From NCBI GenBank assembly GCA_037043455.1, contig JAWPHD010007137.1, positions 33,501 through 97,500 on the forward strand: a stretch of 64,000 bases of DNA, read 5' to 3'. A program made the translations under genes and the position numbers. Positions 44,815 to 56,281 of this stretch are shown piece by piece. The notes beneath the pieces were generated by a model, which was not told the DNA's origin, ran no database searches, and worked only from the letters and a program-made list of their open reading frames with translations. This DNA comes from Cyrtodaria siliqua (Eukaryota; Mollusca; Bivalvia; Adapedonta; Hiatellidae). Each line of letters begins with the position of its first letter. The stretch's first letter is position 1.

Positions 44815-46152
44815 GGCAAGCCAATTGTCCAATAATTACGTGAACCTAGGTTTACGGTCGAAAAACTAGGATTAACGATCGATAAACTAGGTTTTTCAAA
44901 CGTAAAAGCATGTTAACCTATACTTTCGAGCGAAAACATAGGATAACGTCCGTAAACCATAGTTCACGCTCGTAAACGTAGGTTTACGCTCGTAAACCCA
45001 AGTTCACGGTCGTAAACATAGGTTTACATTCGTAAACTATGGTTCACGCTCGTGAACCCCGGTTCACGCTCGTAAACATAGGATAATGACCGAAATTCAT
45101 AGTTCAATCGAGAAACCTAGTTTATCGAACGTAAACCATGGTTTACGGTCGATATACTAGGATTATCAAAACAACTATGAATTTCGGGCGTGAACATGGG
45201 TTCACGACCGTGAACCTATGTTTACGACAGTGAACCATAGTTTACGACCGTGAACCATAGTTTACGACCGTGAACCATAGTTTACGAACGTGAACCTATG
45301 TTTACGAGCGTGAACCATAGTTTACGGGCGTAAACCTATGTTTACAACCGTGAACTATAGTTTACCCTCGTAAACTATGGTTTACGCTCGTAAACATAGG
45401 TTCACGCTCGTAAACATAGGTTCACGCTCGTAAAACCGGGTTTATCGACTTGTAACTATGCTTTTGGACCGGTATCTGTGATTTACGAGCATAGACAATC
45501 ATACACGACTGTGAACCATAGTTTACGAACGTGAACTATAGTTTACGAGAGTAAACCTAGGTTTACGATCGTGAACCTAGGTTTACGACCGTGAACCATA
45601 GTTTACGGACGTGAACCTAGGTTTACGACCGTGAACCATAGTTTACGGACGTGAACCTATGTTTAAGACCGTGAACCATAGTTTACGGACGTGAACCTAT
45701 GTTTACGATCGTGAATTTGGGTTTACGAGCGTGAACCATAGTTTACGAACGTGAACCTAGGTTTACGTTCGATAAACTAGGTTTCTCGAACAAATCTATG
45801 ATTTTCGGTCGTTATCCTATGTTCACGAGCGTGAACCTATGTTCACGGTCGTAAACCCAAGTTCACGGTCGTAAATATAGGTTCACGTTCGTAAACTATG
45901 GTTCACGCTCGTGAACCCAGGTTCACGCCCGTAAACATAGGTTCACGCTCGTGAACTTAAGATAACGACCGAAATGCTTAGATCAATCGAGAAACCTAGT
46001 TTATCGAACGTAAACATGGGTTCACGAGCGTAAACTATGGTCTACGCCCGTTATCCTATGTTTTCGCTCGAAAATATAAGTTAGTATTCGATAAACCTGG
46101 TTTTACGTTCGAAAAACTTAGTTTATCGATCGTTAATCCTAGTTTTTCGGCT
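44815..46152. repeat. 1.3-kb palindromic array of 20-bp CpG-centred units
   Basis: About 60 units of CATAGTTTACGACCGTGAAC type, 20 bp each. Each unit is itself a near palindrome around ACG-N2-CGT (GTTTACGNNCGTAAAC or GTTCACGNNCGTGAAC). The whole array is also a giant inverted repeat: the first 120 bp (TGGCAAGCC, then GGTCGAAAAACTAGGATTAAC) read almost the same in reverse at 46035-46152. Every unit carries two CpGs in an otherwise CpG-poor region. It lies entirely inside the TTAA transposon. Confidence 0.9.
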
Positions 46153-47020
46153 TGCCATATACATTGGAATGGTTTTACCTGGTTTAGACAATTGTTTCAA
46201 CACGCGCCTGACCGATTACACAAAATTATAGCATGGGTCAGTAATAATGTAATTGTTTCAAAATGGCTCGTTAATAACAGTAAAAAATCACGATCAAAAA
46301 CTTTTTATTTAATTGCATCAAACAAGTTACAATTAAATTCATTGAAGTATATTCTGCTGCCTCTGTTGGTAATTATCGAGATGCAATCAGCAATTAGAAG
46401 TCGTTGATCGTAATTTTAACCTGTCATTTTCGGCGAATAATTCATCTTTTCCCGATGTCCGAATTTTTAAAAGCATCAAAACTATTGAAATAAGATTGAT
46501 TTCTTAATATGTCCGAGCACTAGTTTTATTATTTTCTTCAATTAATTAGGTGTCCAGAATTAATGAGTGTTCGGACTCATTGAGTAAATACAGTAGATAT
46601 CAAAACTTAAAACCAATGCTGAAACCTGACGCAATTCACCGATTCTCCGATTTGCAGACCCACAGACGGAGACACAGTCACAGGATGAAGACATTGAACA
46701 ATCTAATATCATGAGTTTATTTGTATTATTCGTTTATTGTTTTCATTTATACGCTCAGAATCAATGTTAATTGTCCATTTCGCTCGCATTCCCTTGGTTT
46801 GTGTCGGCCATTTTGGTTTCTTAAGACCCATAGGTAATGCGTGACGTCAACGGGTTTTTTCCATTCGGCTGTTTCCGTGAAACCTCAGTTACGTTTCCGT
46901 GACAGGTGTGTATTAGGGGCAAATGTGCCGTATGGATTCATGATTTACCGATGAACGAATAGGTTTACGATTTTGACCGAAGTATTTTTAGAAACTGCTA
47001 ATCATTATCTTTGTAATACA
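46153..47020. other. TTAA element right interior
   Basis: A chance frame of 71 codons at 46192-46407 is not protein-like. Otherwise AT-rich with no motif. Confidence 0.35.
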
Positions 47021-47456
47021 AAGGAAAGTTATTTCAATTTGGAGGACCCTTTAAGTTACCATTTTTTTAACGAATCCTAACTACACTGATGAATCGACAC
47101 ATTGCCTGAAAAAGAAGACCCATATTTTAACAGGTGTTTCTTCTTTTCTAGGGCGGATACAAATACTGTAATGTCATTTAGAAATTTCAAATAATGTCCT
47201 CGATACATTGTTTAAGTTATATATTGTTTATGTAGCTATTTCATCTATTGTTCCATCGTTTAGCTGTGCGTTCTATAAATAGATCAATCAATCATCATCA
47301 CGTGTTCATCACGTGATCTTGCGTAAAATGTATTCAGACGCTTTATTGTTCTCCTAGGATAGTGTATTATATCTTCCATCTTTCTTGGATTTATATATTT
47401 AAAAATATACATGGCGTTTAATATTTAATAGGTTTGGTCAGTAATGGTTATTGAGG

Positions 47457-47775
47457 GCTGGTGTGGCGCAGTCGGTAGCGCGGCGGATTTGTAACAGGAG
47501 GCTCCTGGTTCAATCCTCCGTGGTGCTACTGAGTTTCGTCGGTGTGTCGGCAAGGCACTTTCCCTAAGCCTCGTCCGTCGGATGGGGACGTAAACCGGGC
47601 GGTCCCGTGTATCGGTCTATTCTCCGAGCACGTTAAAGAACCATAGAAATCTATTCGATAATAAGAGTAAGGCACGGTTCCCGGATTCCTATGTATCATT
47701 CCCCTCTCTCTGGGGCGGCTCTGAATAACCTATACTGGGTTGATGAGCCGTTAAACAACATTCAATTCAATTCAG
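47457..47775 (+). mobile_element. tRNA-derived SINE
   Basis: The head GGTGTGGCGCAGTCGGTAGC is an A box and GGTTCAATCC (47508) a B box, about 45 bp apart. The body contains AAGGCACTTTCCCTAAGCC, GGGGACGTAAACCGGGCGGT and GATGAGCCGTTAAACAACA, and ends in ATTCAATTCAATTC. Same family as 36396-36707. Confidence 0.85.
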
Positions 47776-47779
47776 TAAT

Positions 47780-48650
47780 AGTTATCATTGTGTCCGACAG
47801 GTGTCACTGCGCGATTGACCTGTGTGATTCTGCGCAAGGCATGCCGGTAATAAATGGCGGTGTAAACAATAATACCGTCTGCTGCGAGTTATATTTTGGG
47901 GAGGACTGGTCACTATCTTCTAATTTTGATTGGTTTCTATATACGTACCCGAGTCAGATCCATAATTAGACCAATATCTGTCACAAGTTGACCGATATAA
48001 CTTATTAAATAGTTTGTTGCTACCTCGTGAGTAGCTCGTGGCTAATTAGCATAATGCCTATTTATAAATATACTTCAAAAGTCATGAAAGAGAAAGCGTT
48101 ATGTTTAGACGGTAAGATGATGGTAAATAAAAGCATTAGGTTTTACTTATTAAACTATGAACTCCTGTGTTTGTACAAACAAATAATTTGTTACAAAATG
48201 ATTTATAAACAATTTATTGAAATATAAAGTAATCCGTTGGCGGTTATGCGTATGCGTATGTAGACAAAAGCCATATTTTGCTCGGTAATGCGTCTTAGTA
48301 TAGAGGCCTATCGTCAGTTGTGACGTAGCCGGTGTATGTATAGAATGTAATGGTTATCGCATAAGCTACTATCCTTTGTAAAAAGTTGTTGCTGCCAATT
48401 CTCCGGAATAAGATTTTTAGCTTACTTTGTAGTACGCTGTGTAATATTCTTAAGTCTTCCTCCCTTGCTATGAAGTTAAAATGACTGATTCGTTAGTAAA
48501 ATAATCCTGAATACTTGTGCCAATCGTGTCGGCGAGACCGAATGCAAATCAATAAGGTCTGACTGGGTATATATGACGTCATTTGATCCCAAGTGACTAT
48601 TTTTAGACTTCGGGTCTATTCGGACACTCCGGTTATAGTTTGACAAAATT
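47780..48650. other. Intergenic DNA
   Basis: Two chance frames of 66-92 codons overlap the SINE edge or AT-rich DNA; neither is protein-like. Confidence 0.35.
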
Positions 48651-48656
48651 TGTAAA

Positions 48657-48739
48657 GGATTGTAAGCTCAGTCGGGAGAGCGGCAGTCCCAGAAAATTAT
48701 AAAGCGAGAGGGATGGGTTCGAATCTGAGCAGGACCCAA
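48657..48739 (+). other. tRNA-like segment
   Basis: TGTAAGCTCAGTCGGGAGAG is a near-consensus A box, and GGGTTCGAATCTG a good B box about 40 bp on. Acceptor and T stems do not pair well, so it is a tRNA pseudogene or SINE head. Compare 18502-18603. Confidence 0.5.
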
Positions 48740-49174
48740 TATTTTTTCTAATTATGTTGTTTTTTTATGTAAAAAAAAGTTTGTTTAATTCATGCCCAAT
48801 GGTCTTAAAAGGGGTACATCAGGATTTTTCTAGAAACATCTTAAAAAATTATAAAATTGTTCTAGTTCACGATATAAAACACTATCAATCAAAATGTGAA
48901 GCTAGAAGCATTTTGTTAATGTCTAAAGTTTCAGAACACCATATAGCTAGGGTGGAATCGCACGTAATATGCTGAAATTAACTCTGGTGCGTCACCTAGG
49001 ATAGCACGTATTACTGTGCAGAATGAATTTCTTTGCAAATAAAATATTTTGTAGGCTCATTATGTTTTGGTCATGTAGAATAAAAAATATTAATATTTGT
49101 CAGCTTTAAATCGGACACCTAGGCCCCCATAAAAAGCCTGATGGACTTACTCCCTTTAAGACTGGAGTCGGAAA

Positions 49175-49212
49175 AAAAAGTGTGTGTGTGTGTGTGTGTG
49201 TATGTGTGTGTG
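49175..49212 (+). repeat. (GT)n microsatellite
   Basis: GTGTGTGTGTGTGTGTGT with one TATG interruption. Confidence 0.9.
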
Positions 49213-49497
49213 GAGAGTGGTGGGATTTTTTAAAAAGATTTTTACGACTTTTATCTATGCGTCAATTTGGTAGAGGTAGACCTCATCTGTTTTGAAACAA
49301 ACTCGTAGAACCACAGTCCTGCCGCGTTAGTGAGTAGCTGTCAAACATTCTTCAATGTGCAAACGTGGAACAAGCGGGACTCGAACGTATGACTGTAGCA
49401 TTGAGAGATATACATTACACAAACAAAAGTAGATCTAAACACAAATATGTTACCTTTTATTACAATTTTCAAATTACATGCAAAACTGATCTGTTAA

Positions 49498-50049
49498 AGG
49501 GAATGTAGCGCCACAGCCAAACCATCTTTATAATTGTGAGATCTGAAAAATATGAATAAAGGTGGAAGAATTATCAAAATCGGATAATAAACAAAGAAGA
49601 TATGATCATTTGAAGTTTCTGTCGAAACGGATATGGAAGCGGCCATTTTCAGAGCTATGACATCACGGTTCTAAATGACCATATATGGAATATTTATAAA
49701 TATGAAAATTACCGATTTATAGGGAAAAAATGACAGCAACTGTATGAAAAATATGTAATACTTAATGGCAATAATGCTTTATATGACCAGCAAAAAAAAT
49801 CGTTCATTTGCAGTGATTTTCTTCATTTTTAATGATTTAAATGATATTTATCAATATTCCATATATGGTAATATGGAACTATGACGTCATAGTTCTAAAA
49901 ATGGCGGCTCCCATATTCGTTTTAGAACAACCTTTAAATGGTCATATCTTTTTTGTTTATCATCCGATTTTGATAATTCTTTCACCTTTTTCCAAGTTTT
50001 TCAGAACTCTCAATAACAGAGCTTGTTTGGCTGTGTCGCTACATTCCCT
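49498..50049. mobile_element. TTAA fold-back MITE, 552 bp
   Basis: Flanked by TTAA (49494-49497 and 50050-50053). AGGGAATGTAGCGCCACAGC at the left is mirrored on the right with one mismatch. Complementarity continues inward for about 200 bp (GATAATAAACAAAGAAGATA against TATCTTTTTTGTTTATCATC, and ATATGGAAGCGGCCATTTTC against a CGGCTCCCATATTCG region). The central part repeats CATATATGG and GACRTCA. Family shared with 1732-2329. Strong hairpin potential. Confidence 0.85.
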
Positions 50050-50404
50050 TTAAGGCCAAAACACAAATATGTTTAAAAACAAAACAAAGCAACAAAAAAA
50101 TTAAGGTGTAAAACGTTGTTGTGTCGGGTGTAAAAACGGCGATTCGGTTGGGTGACAGGAAATAATACACTTTCTTGTTTAGGCCTAAGGTAGTAAGCGG
50201 AATTTACCGTGACTTTGGTGATTATTGTCAACAAACGAGTTGTCGACTTAAAAAAGAACCATGTAAAAATTACAATTAGGGATATGAATCGTGAAATTCT
50301 CAGTAGCGTAGCTACCTATTAGGCCAAAATGCCCGGGCCTTCACATCATGTTCACATACATGGTTGAAAAATATAACAACGAAATAATTGTGTATTAACA
50401 TCAT

Positions 50405-50572
50405 GTTCACTCCGAGTTGTGAGATTAAATCACAACGGTATCCCGCGAACAGTGGTACTCCGAGTTGTGAGAATGAACTACAACGGTATCCCGAGACCAG
50501 TGGTATTCCGAGTAGTGAGAATAAATAACAACGGTATCCCGAGACCAGGGATACTCCGAGTTGAGAGATTAA
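50405..50572 (-). repeat. 48-bp tandem repeat, 3.5 units
   Basis: ACTCCGAG anchors at 50408, 50456, 50504 (variant) and 50552 give an exact 48-bp period. On the minus strand it encodes a 16-residue repeat, SQLGVPLVSGYRC, with no stop over 92 codons (50590-50312). Confidence 0.85.
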
Positions 50573-50599
50573 AATCAAATGAACACACATATTTATAAG

Positions 50600-51300
50600 T
50601 TATGTTTTGTATATGTGTAGGCTGTATGTCTCTACTACAACTTGTGTGTAAAACATATGTTCTTTTAGCTGAAGGTCACACTTTTTGGAACAAGGAAACT
50701 TCAGGGAAAATTTGTCACTTTACAGTGACATTCCATGTTTAAATTTGTTTAATATTTATTATAAATCTTTGTGCAGCGAGGGATATGGCTGTCTTTCAGG
50801 CTACACTCGTGTTCATTTGATTTTAATCATACTTGCATAGTAGGTCGACATAAATGCAAGGTTGTTTCCTATTTTAATTCAGCTATGTTGGTCAAAGGTT
50901 CTATGAATTACCTCCCCTTGAATTGGCAAAATTAGCTGTCTTGACCTGTTTGATGCTAAATTCAATTCGAATGACTCAAACTTTGACAGGTGATAACAGG
51001 TGATGTTTTTTGATACACTTTAACACCTGTGAAGATATGGTTCAGATATGATGAAGCGTTTCAGAGATTAATTTTCATTATAACCAATCATTCCTTTTGT
51101 TCCCTTCTTTATTCCTGTACATACCTTACCTTATCTTGTTTTAATCGCCTTACTTCCAGATACATTAAACAATGCATTGATGTATTATTGCATTTTCAGT
51201 CCATCCATGTCATGCGTGATTGGAAAGAAACCTTCCATTACATGGATGCACAAATCATAGTTCACCATGCTCTCAGTACCTTCGGTACTTTGATTTTTAA
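50600..51300. other. Intergenic DNA
   Basis: TTACCTCCCCTTGA at 50910 echoes TTACCTCCCCTTCA at 4806, a short dispersed word. No gene. Confidence 0.35.
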
Positions 51301-51304
51301 AGTA

Positions 51305-52400
51305 GGCAGAGCATAGCGTCCGCTCCTGGAGCCGCCATTTCTACCGGTGTTTCCTTCAAAACTTATTCCGATAAAAAGTCTACTTTACGACGACTTGTAG
51401 TTTGCACAAGACAACTTACGAAATGTACATAACAACTTATGAAATGCACATGACAACTTAGAAAATGCACATTACAACTTAGAAAATGCACATAACAACT
51501 TAGAAAATGCACAAGACAACCTAAAAAATGCACATAACAACTTAGAAAATGCACATAAGAACTTACGAAATGCACATAACAACTTAGAAAATGCACAAGA
51601 CGACTTAGAATATGCACATAACAACCTAAGACATGCACATAACAACTTACTAAATGTACATAACAACTTACGAAATGCACATAACAACTTAGAAAATGCA
51701 CAAGACAACCTAGAATATGCACATAACAACCTACGAAATGCACATAACAACTTAGACAATGCACATAAAAACTTGGAAAATGCACATGACAACTTAGAAA
51801 ATGCACAAGACAACTTACTAAATGTACATAACAACATACAAAACGCACACAACAACTTAGAAAATGCACAAGACAACTTAAAAAATGCACATAACAATTT
51901 ACGAAATGCACATAACAACTTAAAAAATGCACAAGACAACTTAGAATATGCACATAACAACTTACTAAATGTACATAATTACTTACGAAACGCACATAAC
52001 AACTTAGAAAATGCACATAACAACTTACGAAATGCACATAACAACTTAGAAAATGCACAAGACGACTTAGAATATGCACATAACAACCTAAGACATGCAC
52101 ATAACAACTTACTAAATGTACATAACAACTTACAACATGCACATAACAACTTAGAAAATGCACAAGACAACCTAAAATATGCACATAACAACCTACGAAA
52201 TGCACATAACAACTTAGAAAATGCACATAACAACTTGGAAAATGCACATGACAACTCAGAAAAGCACAAGACAACCTAGAAAATGCACATAGCAACTTAC
52301 TAAATGCACATAACAACTTAGAAAATGCACAGGACAACTTAGAAAGCGTACTGCACAAAATGCAAAAGGTCAACAGAAGGCAGTCGAGGCTTTCCATAAG
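51305..52400 (+). repeat. 21-bp heptad minisatellite, array 2 (inverted copy)
   Basis: Starts with the same flank as the far side of array 1 in reverse (GGCAGAGCATAGCGTCCGCT..GCCGCCATTTCTACCGG). It has about 43 units of AACTTAGAAAATGCACATAAC. The plus frame is open from 51443 to 52281 (279 codons of NLENAHN/NLRNAHN heptads), ended by a 1-base loss at about 52262. The minus strand is open over 353 codons (52424-51363), starting with the signal-like MESLDCLLLTFCILC. Order and flanks show that arrays 1 and 2 are one locus duplicated in inverted orientation. Confidence 0.9.
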
Positions 52401-53960
52401 AAACCATTGCTTATCATTAGACAACTATTGTTTTCCCCATAACCCTGCATTATAGCCTTCAGGACTAACCTGATTTCCCTATACTAACTTGTTTTGTTCT
52501 ATTCCTAACAGTGTTATTATTGAGTTATACATTATGATTATGGCCTGTATTAATTTTCATCCCAGTACATATATATATATGCATTTCTAAACGTTCAATC
52601 TGGAAATAACACCATGTAATATATGAAAGTATATTTATCATTAAAATGCTAGCATGTAGCTAGTATGATACAACTGATGATTGGATTTGTGACATAATAT
52701 CCCCTTATCTCTTAATATGTCATTGTTTGGCTGTTTCTGTATAATGATCGTTATAATATTCAATGTAAGATTTCAAAGCACTACTGACTCTTATATGATT
52801 GACATGATCTGCCATCAGACTTTTGTTTCAATTTATATTCAGTTTGTTACTTTTTTAAAATGACACATGACACTCTGAACGTTGTGTCTTGTAAGATTTA
52901 GTTACAGACATTTCATATTAACAAACATTTGAATATGTCAAAGCAAATTGATTCTGTATTATTATCAATTGCGTCAGGGGCGCTTTAAATCTTTTAAAAT
53001 CTTTTAAAACTAATGAGGAAAAACATAACCTATAAATGACCTTTTTAATTTATTTGTCTAATAAAACAGAAGTCTATATATAGCTTAATGTTCCATACAA
53101 ACTTAAGGATTGCCACGTGTCTCTATGAGTAATTGTGCAATTACAACACTATGTTATAAAGGTTTTATTTAAAGAGAGAACTGATTTGAAACTAGTCAAT
53201 GATCCATGTTTAACATATTCCATGAATAATATCAAGTGCCTCTCTAATACACATCAATGTTATAATGTAGTTAACTTACTAGAAGCATGTCATGTTGGAA
53301 TAGCTTTTTATGTTTAACATAGAAACTCAATGAAAAACATATAAAGTGACATTATAAAAGGGAGAAAAATAGCGTGTATTAATGGAAGAAGTGGAGAACT
53401 TATACACAATGTGGGATTTTATAGATACAAAATAACAGATGTTGAATTTATCGATTTCTCTATATCTCGTAGCAATATATGGCACCCCTTGCCAAGTGCC
53501 ATTTAATGAGGAACTTTTTTTCATAGCTAATCTTATGAAAAGTTAGTTGTTCCCGCCAAATGTCAAAGTGTACATACTTTTATTTTTCACTCATAATTTT
53601 AAAAGATAACTACATGAATAGGAAGTACATCAGGCTTTGGTGGCAAGATTGGATTAATAAAATAAAAAGCTATGAAATGACTAAATTAAAGGTACTGCAT
53701 TTATATATATTTATATATTTCCTTAATATGTATTTTGTATAGTTATGCATTTATATGTAGTAAAGAAGTATTTAAACAAGATGGACTACATAGCGCGAGA
53801 AACTCTGTTTATATATAAATCTGAGAATTTCAATAAGAGATCGTTGGTATTTTTCTCTGTCTCTTTGCCTGGAAAACATAAGGAGCCGAAATTGCGTCGG
53901 GTGGAGGGCAGTTTTGTTCAGTAGGATTCTATCAGTATATAGGTTTCTTTTGGTCTTCAC
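52401..53960. other. AT-rich intergenic DNA
   Basis: (AT)n at 52567-52580, short chance frames only. Confidence 0.4.
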
Positions 53961-53976
53961 AACATGTTTAATATAC

Positions 53977-54575
53977 CCGAAATATTAGGTAATCGAGGTA
54001 GTCAGTTTACAACCCAACTGATGCAGGCTTGTTTCTCTCAAACAGCTGTTCACCACTCCTTGGGCTGTGTAAACGTATGAATGTGATTTTGAAGAGTATG
54101 CTGAAAAAGATGTGGCAGGAAAAGCGGAAGGATTTGGATAGGTACTTGTCAGCAGTGTTATTCGCGTATAGGGAGGTGCCTCAAGCTAGCCTCAAGCTAG
54201 CACAATATTCTCACCTTCTGAGATGAAGTATGGAAGAACTGTGAGAGGTCCTATATGCAGGTATTACAAGAGTTATGGACATAGGTTAAGACAAGAAACA
54301 CATATGAGTATGTGTTTGACTCGTGGAACAGGTTGGAATAGACATGCTAGATTGCAAGACAAAGCTTGAATGAAGCTCAGCAAGAATACAAACACCACTA
54401 TGATAAGAAAGCCCGAACTAAAGTTTGAAAGAGGGTGACAACAGATCATAACAAACTAATGTTACAATGGAAAGGTTCATATCGGGTTGTGGTAGTCGTT
54501 AAGAAGATGGACTATAGAGTAAGGTTGAATGATAAAATAGGAACATATCACATTACTGAAAAAGCATGAAGAAAG
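53977..54575 (+). pseudogene. Gypsy integrase remnant (C-terminal half)
   Basis: Conceptual reading across frameshifts: GNRGSQFTTQLMQACFSQT (53991, the core strand around the second catalytic Asp), MLKKMWQEKRKDLDRYLSAV, LFAYREVPQAS, and SEMKYGRTVRGP. Then a C-terminal domain follows: YDKKARTK, TTDHNKLMLQWKGSYRVV (GPY-like) and DYRVRLNDKIGTYHI. The first catalytic Asp, HHCC finger and part of the core are missing, and stops interrupt it. It runs directly into the RT linker at 54589, so integrase lies upstream of reverse transcriptase. Confidence 0.75.
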
Positions 54576-54588
54576 AGGTGAAACTGCT

Positions 54589-55107
54589 ATGGCTAGCGTT
54601 GCAATATCAAAGGAAATGAGACATACAATCAGTGACCAGCTGTCCTCTGAACAACGCGAACATGTGATGAATCTTCTAGTCGAATTTCAAGACATATTCA
54701 CTGAAGTACCAGGAACTCCTAGTTCGGTAGAGAACAGGGTAGAGCTAACAACAAAAGATCCCATCAGGGTTAGACAATAGCCTGTTCCATATTCCAAAAG
54801 AGGTGACATAGAAGAAGAAGTTTGGACAATATTAAAAGCTGCGGTTATAGAACCAACAACTTCAGAAACAATTCACCTGTTCTTCTTGTAAAGAAAAAAA
54901 AGACAATACGAATAGGTTCTGTATTGACGTTCGACGTTTAAATATGGTCACAAAGTTCGACACCGAACGAATGGGGAACGTCGAAGATATTTTGGCAAAG
55001 TTGGAAAGTGTATTTCACGAAAATTGAATTAAGTAAAGGCTATTGGCAAATCCTGGTTGATGAAGCGTCAAGGCATGTCACAACCTTCAACAATACACTC
55101 AAGAGAT
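54589..55107 (+). pseudogene. Gypsy reverse transcriptase N-terminal remnant
   Basis: From ATG 54589 the frame reads a linker (QREHVMNLLVEFQDIFTEVPG), IRVRQ, a stop, then PVPYSKRGDIEEEV. After frameshifts come SPVLLVKKK, NRFCIDVRRLN, KFDTERMG, and LSKGYWQILVDEASRH. These are the first RT blocks; the YxDD block and RNase H are absent. Truncated at about 55107. Non-functional. Confidence 0.8.
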
Positions 55108-56136
55108 ATGAAAACGCAACACCGGTATTTCCGCTCTATATTGTATGTGTAATATGCTGCTGTTAATCGAATGGTACATGGCTACGTTAGACCTTTCCTT
55201 TCCTTTCGGAGAAAAATACTAAAACAACACATAACACAGCTATTAGTATTCCTTCAAAGTTTAATTATTGACAGAGTACGCGTTTGGCTCAAGCATGTGT
55301 GCAAACTTAGGATGCAACATTTTGCAAACCATTTACGTTAAATACAGTAATGAAATGGCTCAATTTTTCAGAGAGGAAGTTCAACATTTATGAATTTCTT
55401 GATAAAAAAGTGTACTGTGATTAAAACGTCTACAACATCACTGTTGTGTCCTTTCTCTAACTAACTGCTACTTTTTTTTTACAATTTCTTTGGAATATTA
55501 TGTGGAATTAAGTGTGCAGTATATACAATATTGTGAAGTATTTTGGCTACATGTTACAGTTAAGTGGGGATAGTAATTAGTACTAATTTGTATTAGTTAA
55601 TACATGTTGGTAGACGATAGCTTATTTTATTCTGTGATTCATATTTGTCTTGTATACTATGTAAATAAACCTTAGGGATATGCTACTGATGCAGAGTAGA
55701 CATTAAGTGATAACTGTCAATTACATAAGTTCTTAAGGGTACTTGAGTAAGGCAGCATCTTTTAAGGTCTATTGCCTAATACTTCAGGTTACTTTATGTC
55801 TATTGCATACGTTTTTAAGGTTAGTTGTGTAATGATTTAAGGTATATTAAGTTATGCGGAACACTTGTCTGATAAGAGGCTCTCCTAAGTACCTATTATA
55901 TGAGATGGTATACATTAATAGGGTTAGTCTTAGTTGTTATTTTAGGTTTAAGGTACATGATATAATACTTTAGGTTAGTTTATGTAAACACTTGAGATTT
56001 AAGGTTAGATTAAAGGTATATTATATAATACTTTAGGCTAGTTAATGTAAACATTTCGGCTATTAAGGTTAGTTACATAATTTGTTTAGGTATCTCAGTA
56101 TATATAGAGCTACACATTAGATAGAAAAGGGGGACA
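55108..56136 (+). mobile_element. Unassigned retroelement-linked sequence ending in a polypurine tract
   Basis: No protein recognised. 55730-56090 repeats AAGGT(T)AGTT..GTAATACTTTAGGTT-type phrases about every 60-80 bp. It ends in AGAAAAGGGGGACA (56123-56136), a good polypurine tract directly before the LTR. Confidence 0.5.
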
Positions 56137-56279
56137 TGTTAAAATAGTTTGATTATAGAAATGAATACTTGTGGCGAAAATACTTTGTAAGTTAATGTAA
56201 CCAATAAAAGTGTATAGAAAAACTTTGCATTCATAATTTCTTACAAGACCTACTTATACAACTAAGCGTGGACTTGACA
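56137..56279 (+). mobile_element. Short LTR, 143 bp
   Basis: Begins TGTTAAAATAG, ends GGACTTGACA (TG..CA), and has AATAAA at about 56203. A polypurine tract lies before it and a primer-binding site after it, so it has internal sequence on both sides. Short LTRs are typical of mag-type Gypsy elements. A second copy was not found. Confidence 0.65.
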
Positions 56280-56281
56280 AT

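Larger units (their letters stand above)
43421..47050. mobile_element. 3.6-kb TTAA-flanked DNA transposon with THAP gene (Kolobok-like)
   Basis: Exact terminal inverted repeats AGGGTCCTCCAAATTGAAA at 43421 and 47050, with TTAA on both sides (43417-43420 and 47051-47054). It encodes a THAP zinc finger (43764-44126) and contains the large palindromic array 44815-46152. TTAA target sites together with THAP-bearing proteins are known from the Kolobok superfamily. No catalytic transposase domain was recognised, so it is probably non-autonomous or internally deleted. Perfect ends suggest recent activity. Confidence 0.75.

Noticed and set aside
44815..46152. CRISPR-like array of palindromic repeats
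   Set aside because: There are no unique spacers; units are contiguous 20-mers, and the context is eukaryotic.
46192..46407. Transposase remnant in the TTAA element
   Set aside because: 71-codon frame shows no DDE-type motif and is AT-driven.
49175..49212. Regulatory Z-DNA element
   Set aside because: A plain short GT microsatellite with nothing else to support a role.
54029..54226. Independent 65-codon gene
   Set aside because: It is part of the Gypsy integrase remnant in one of its frames.
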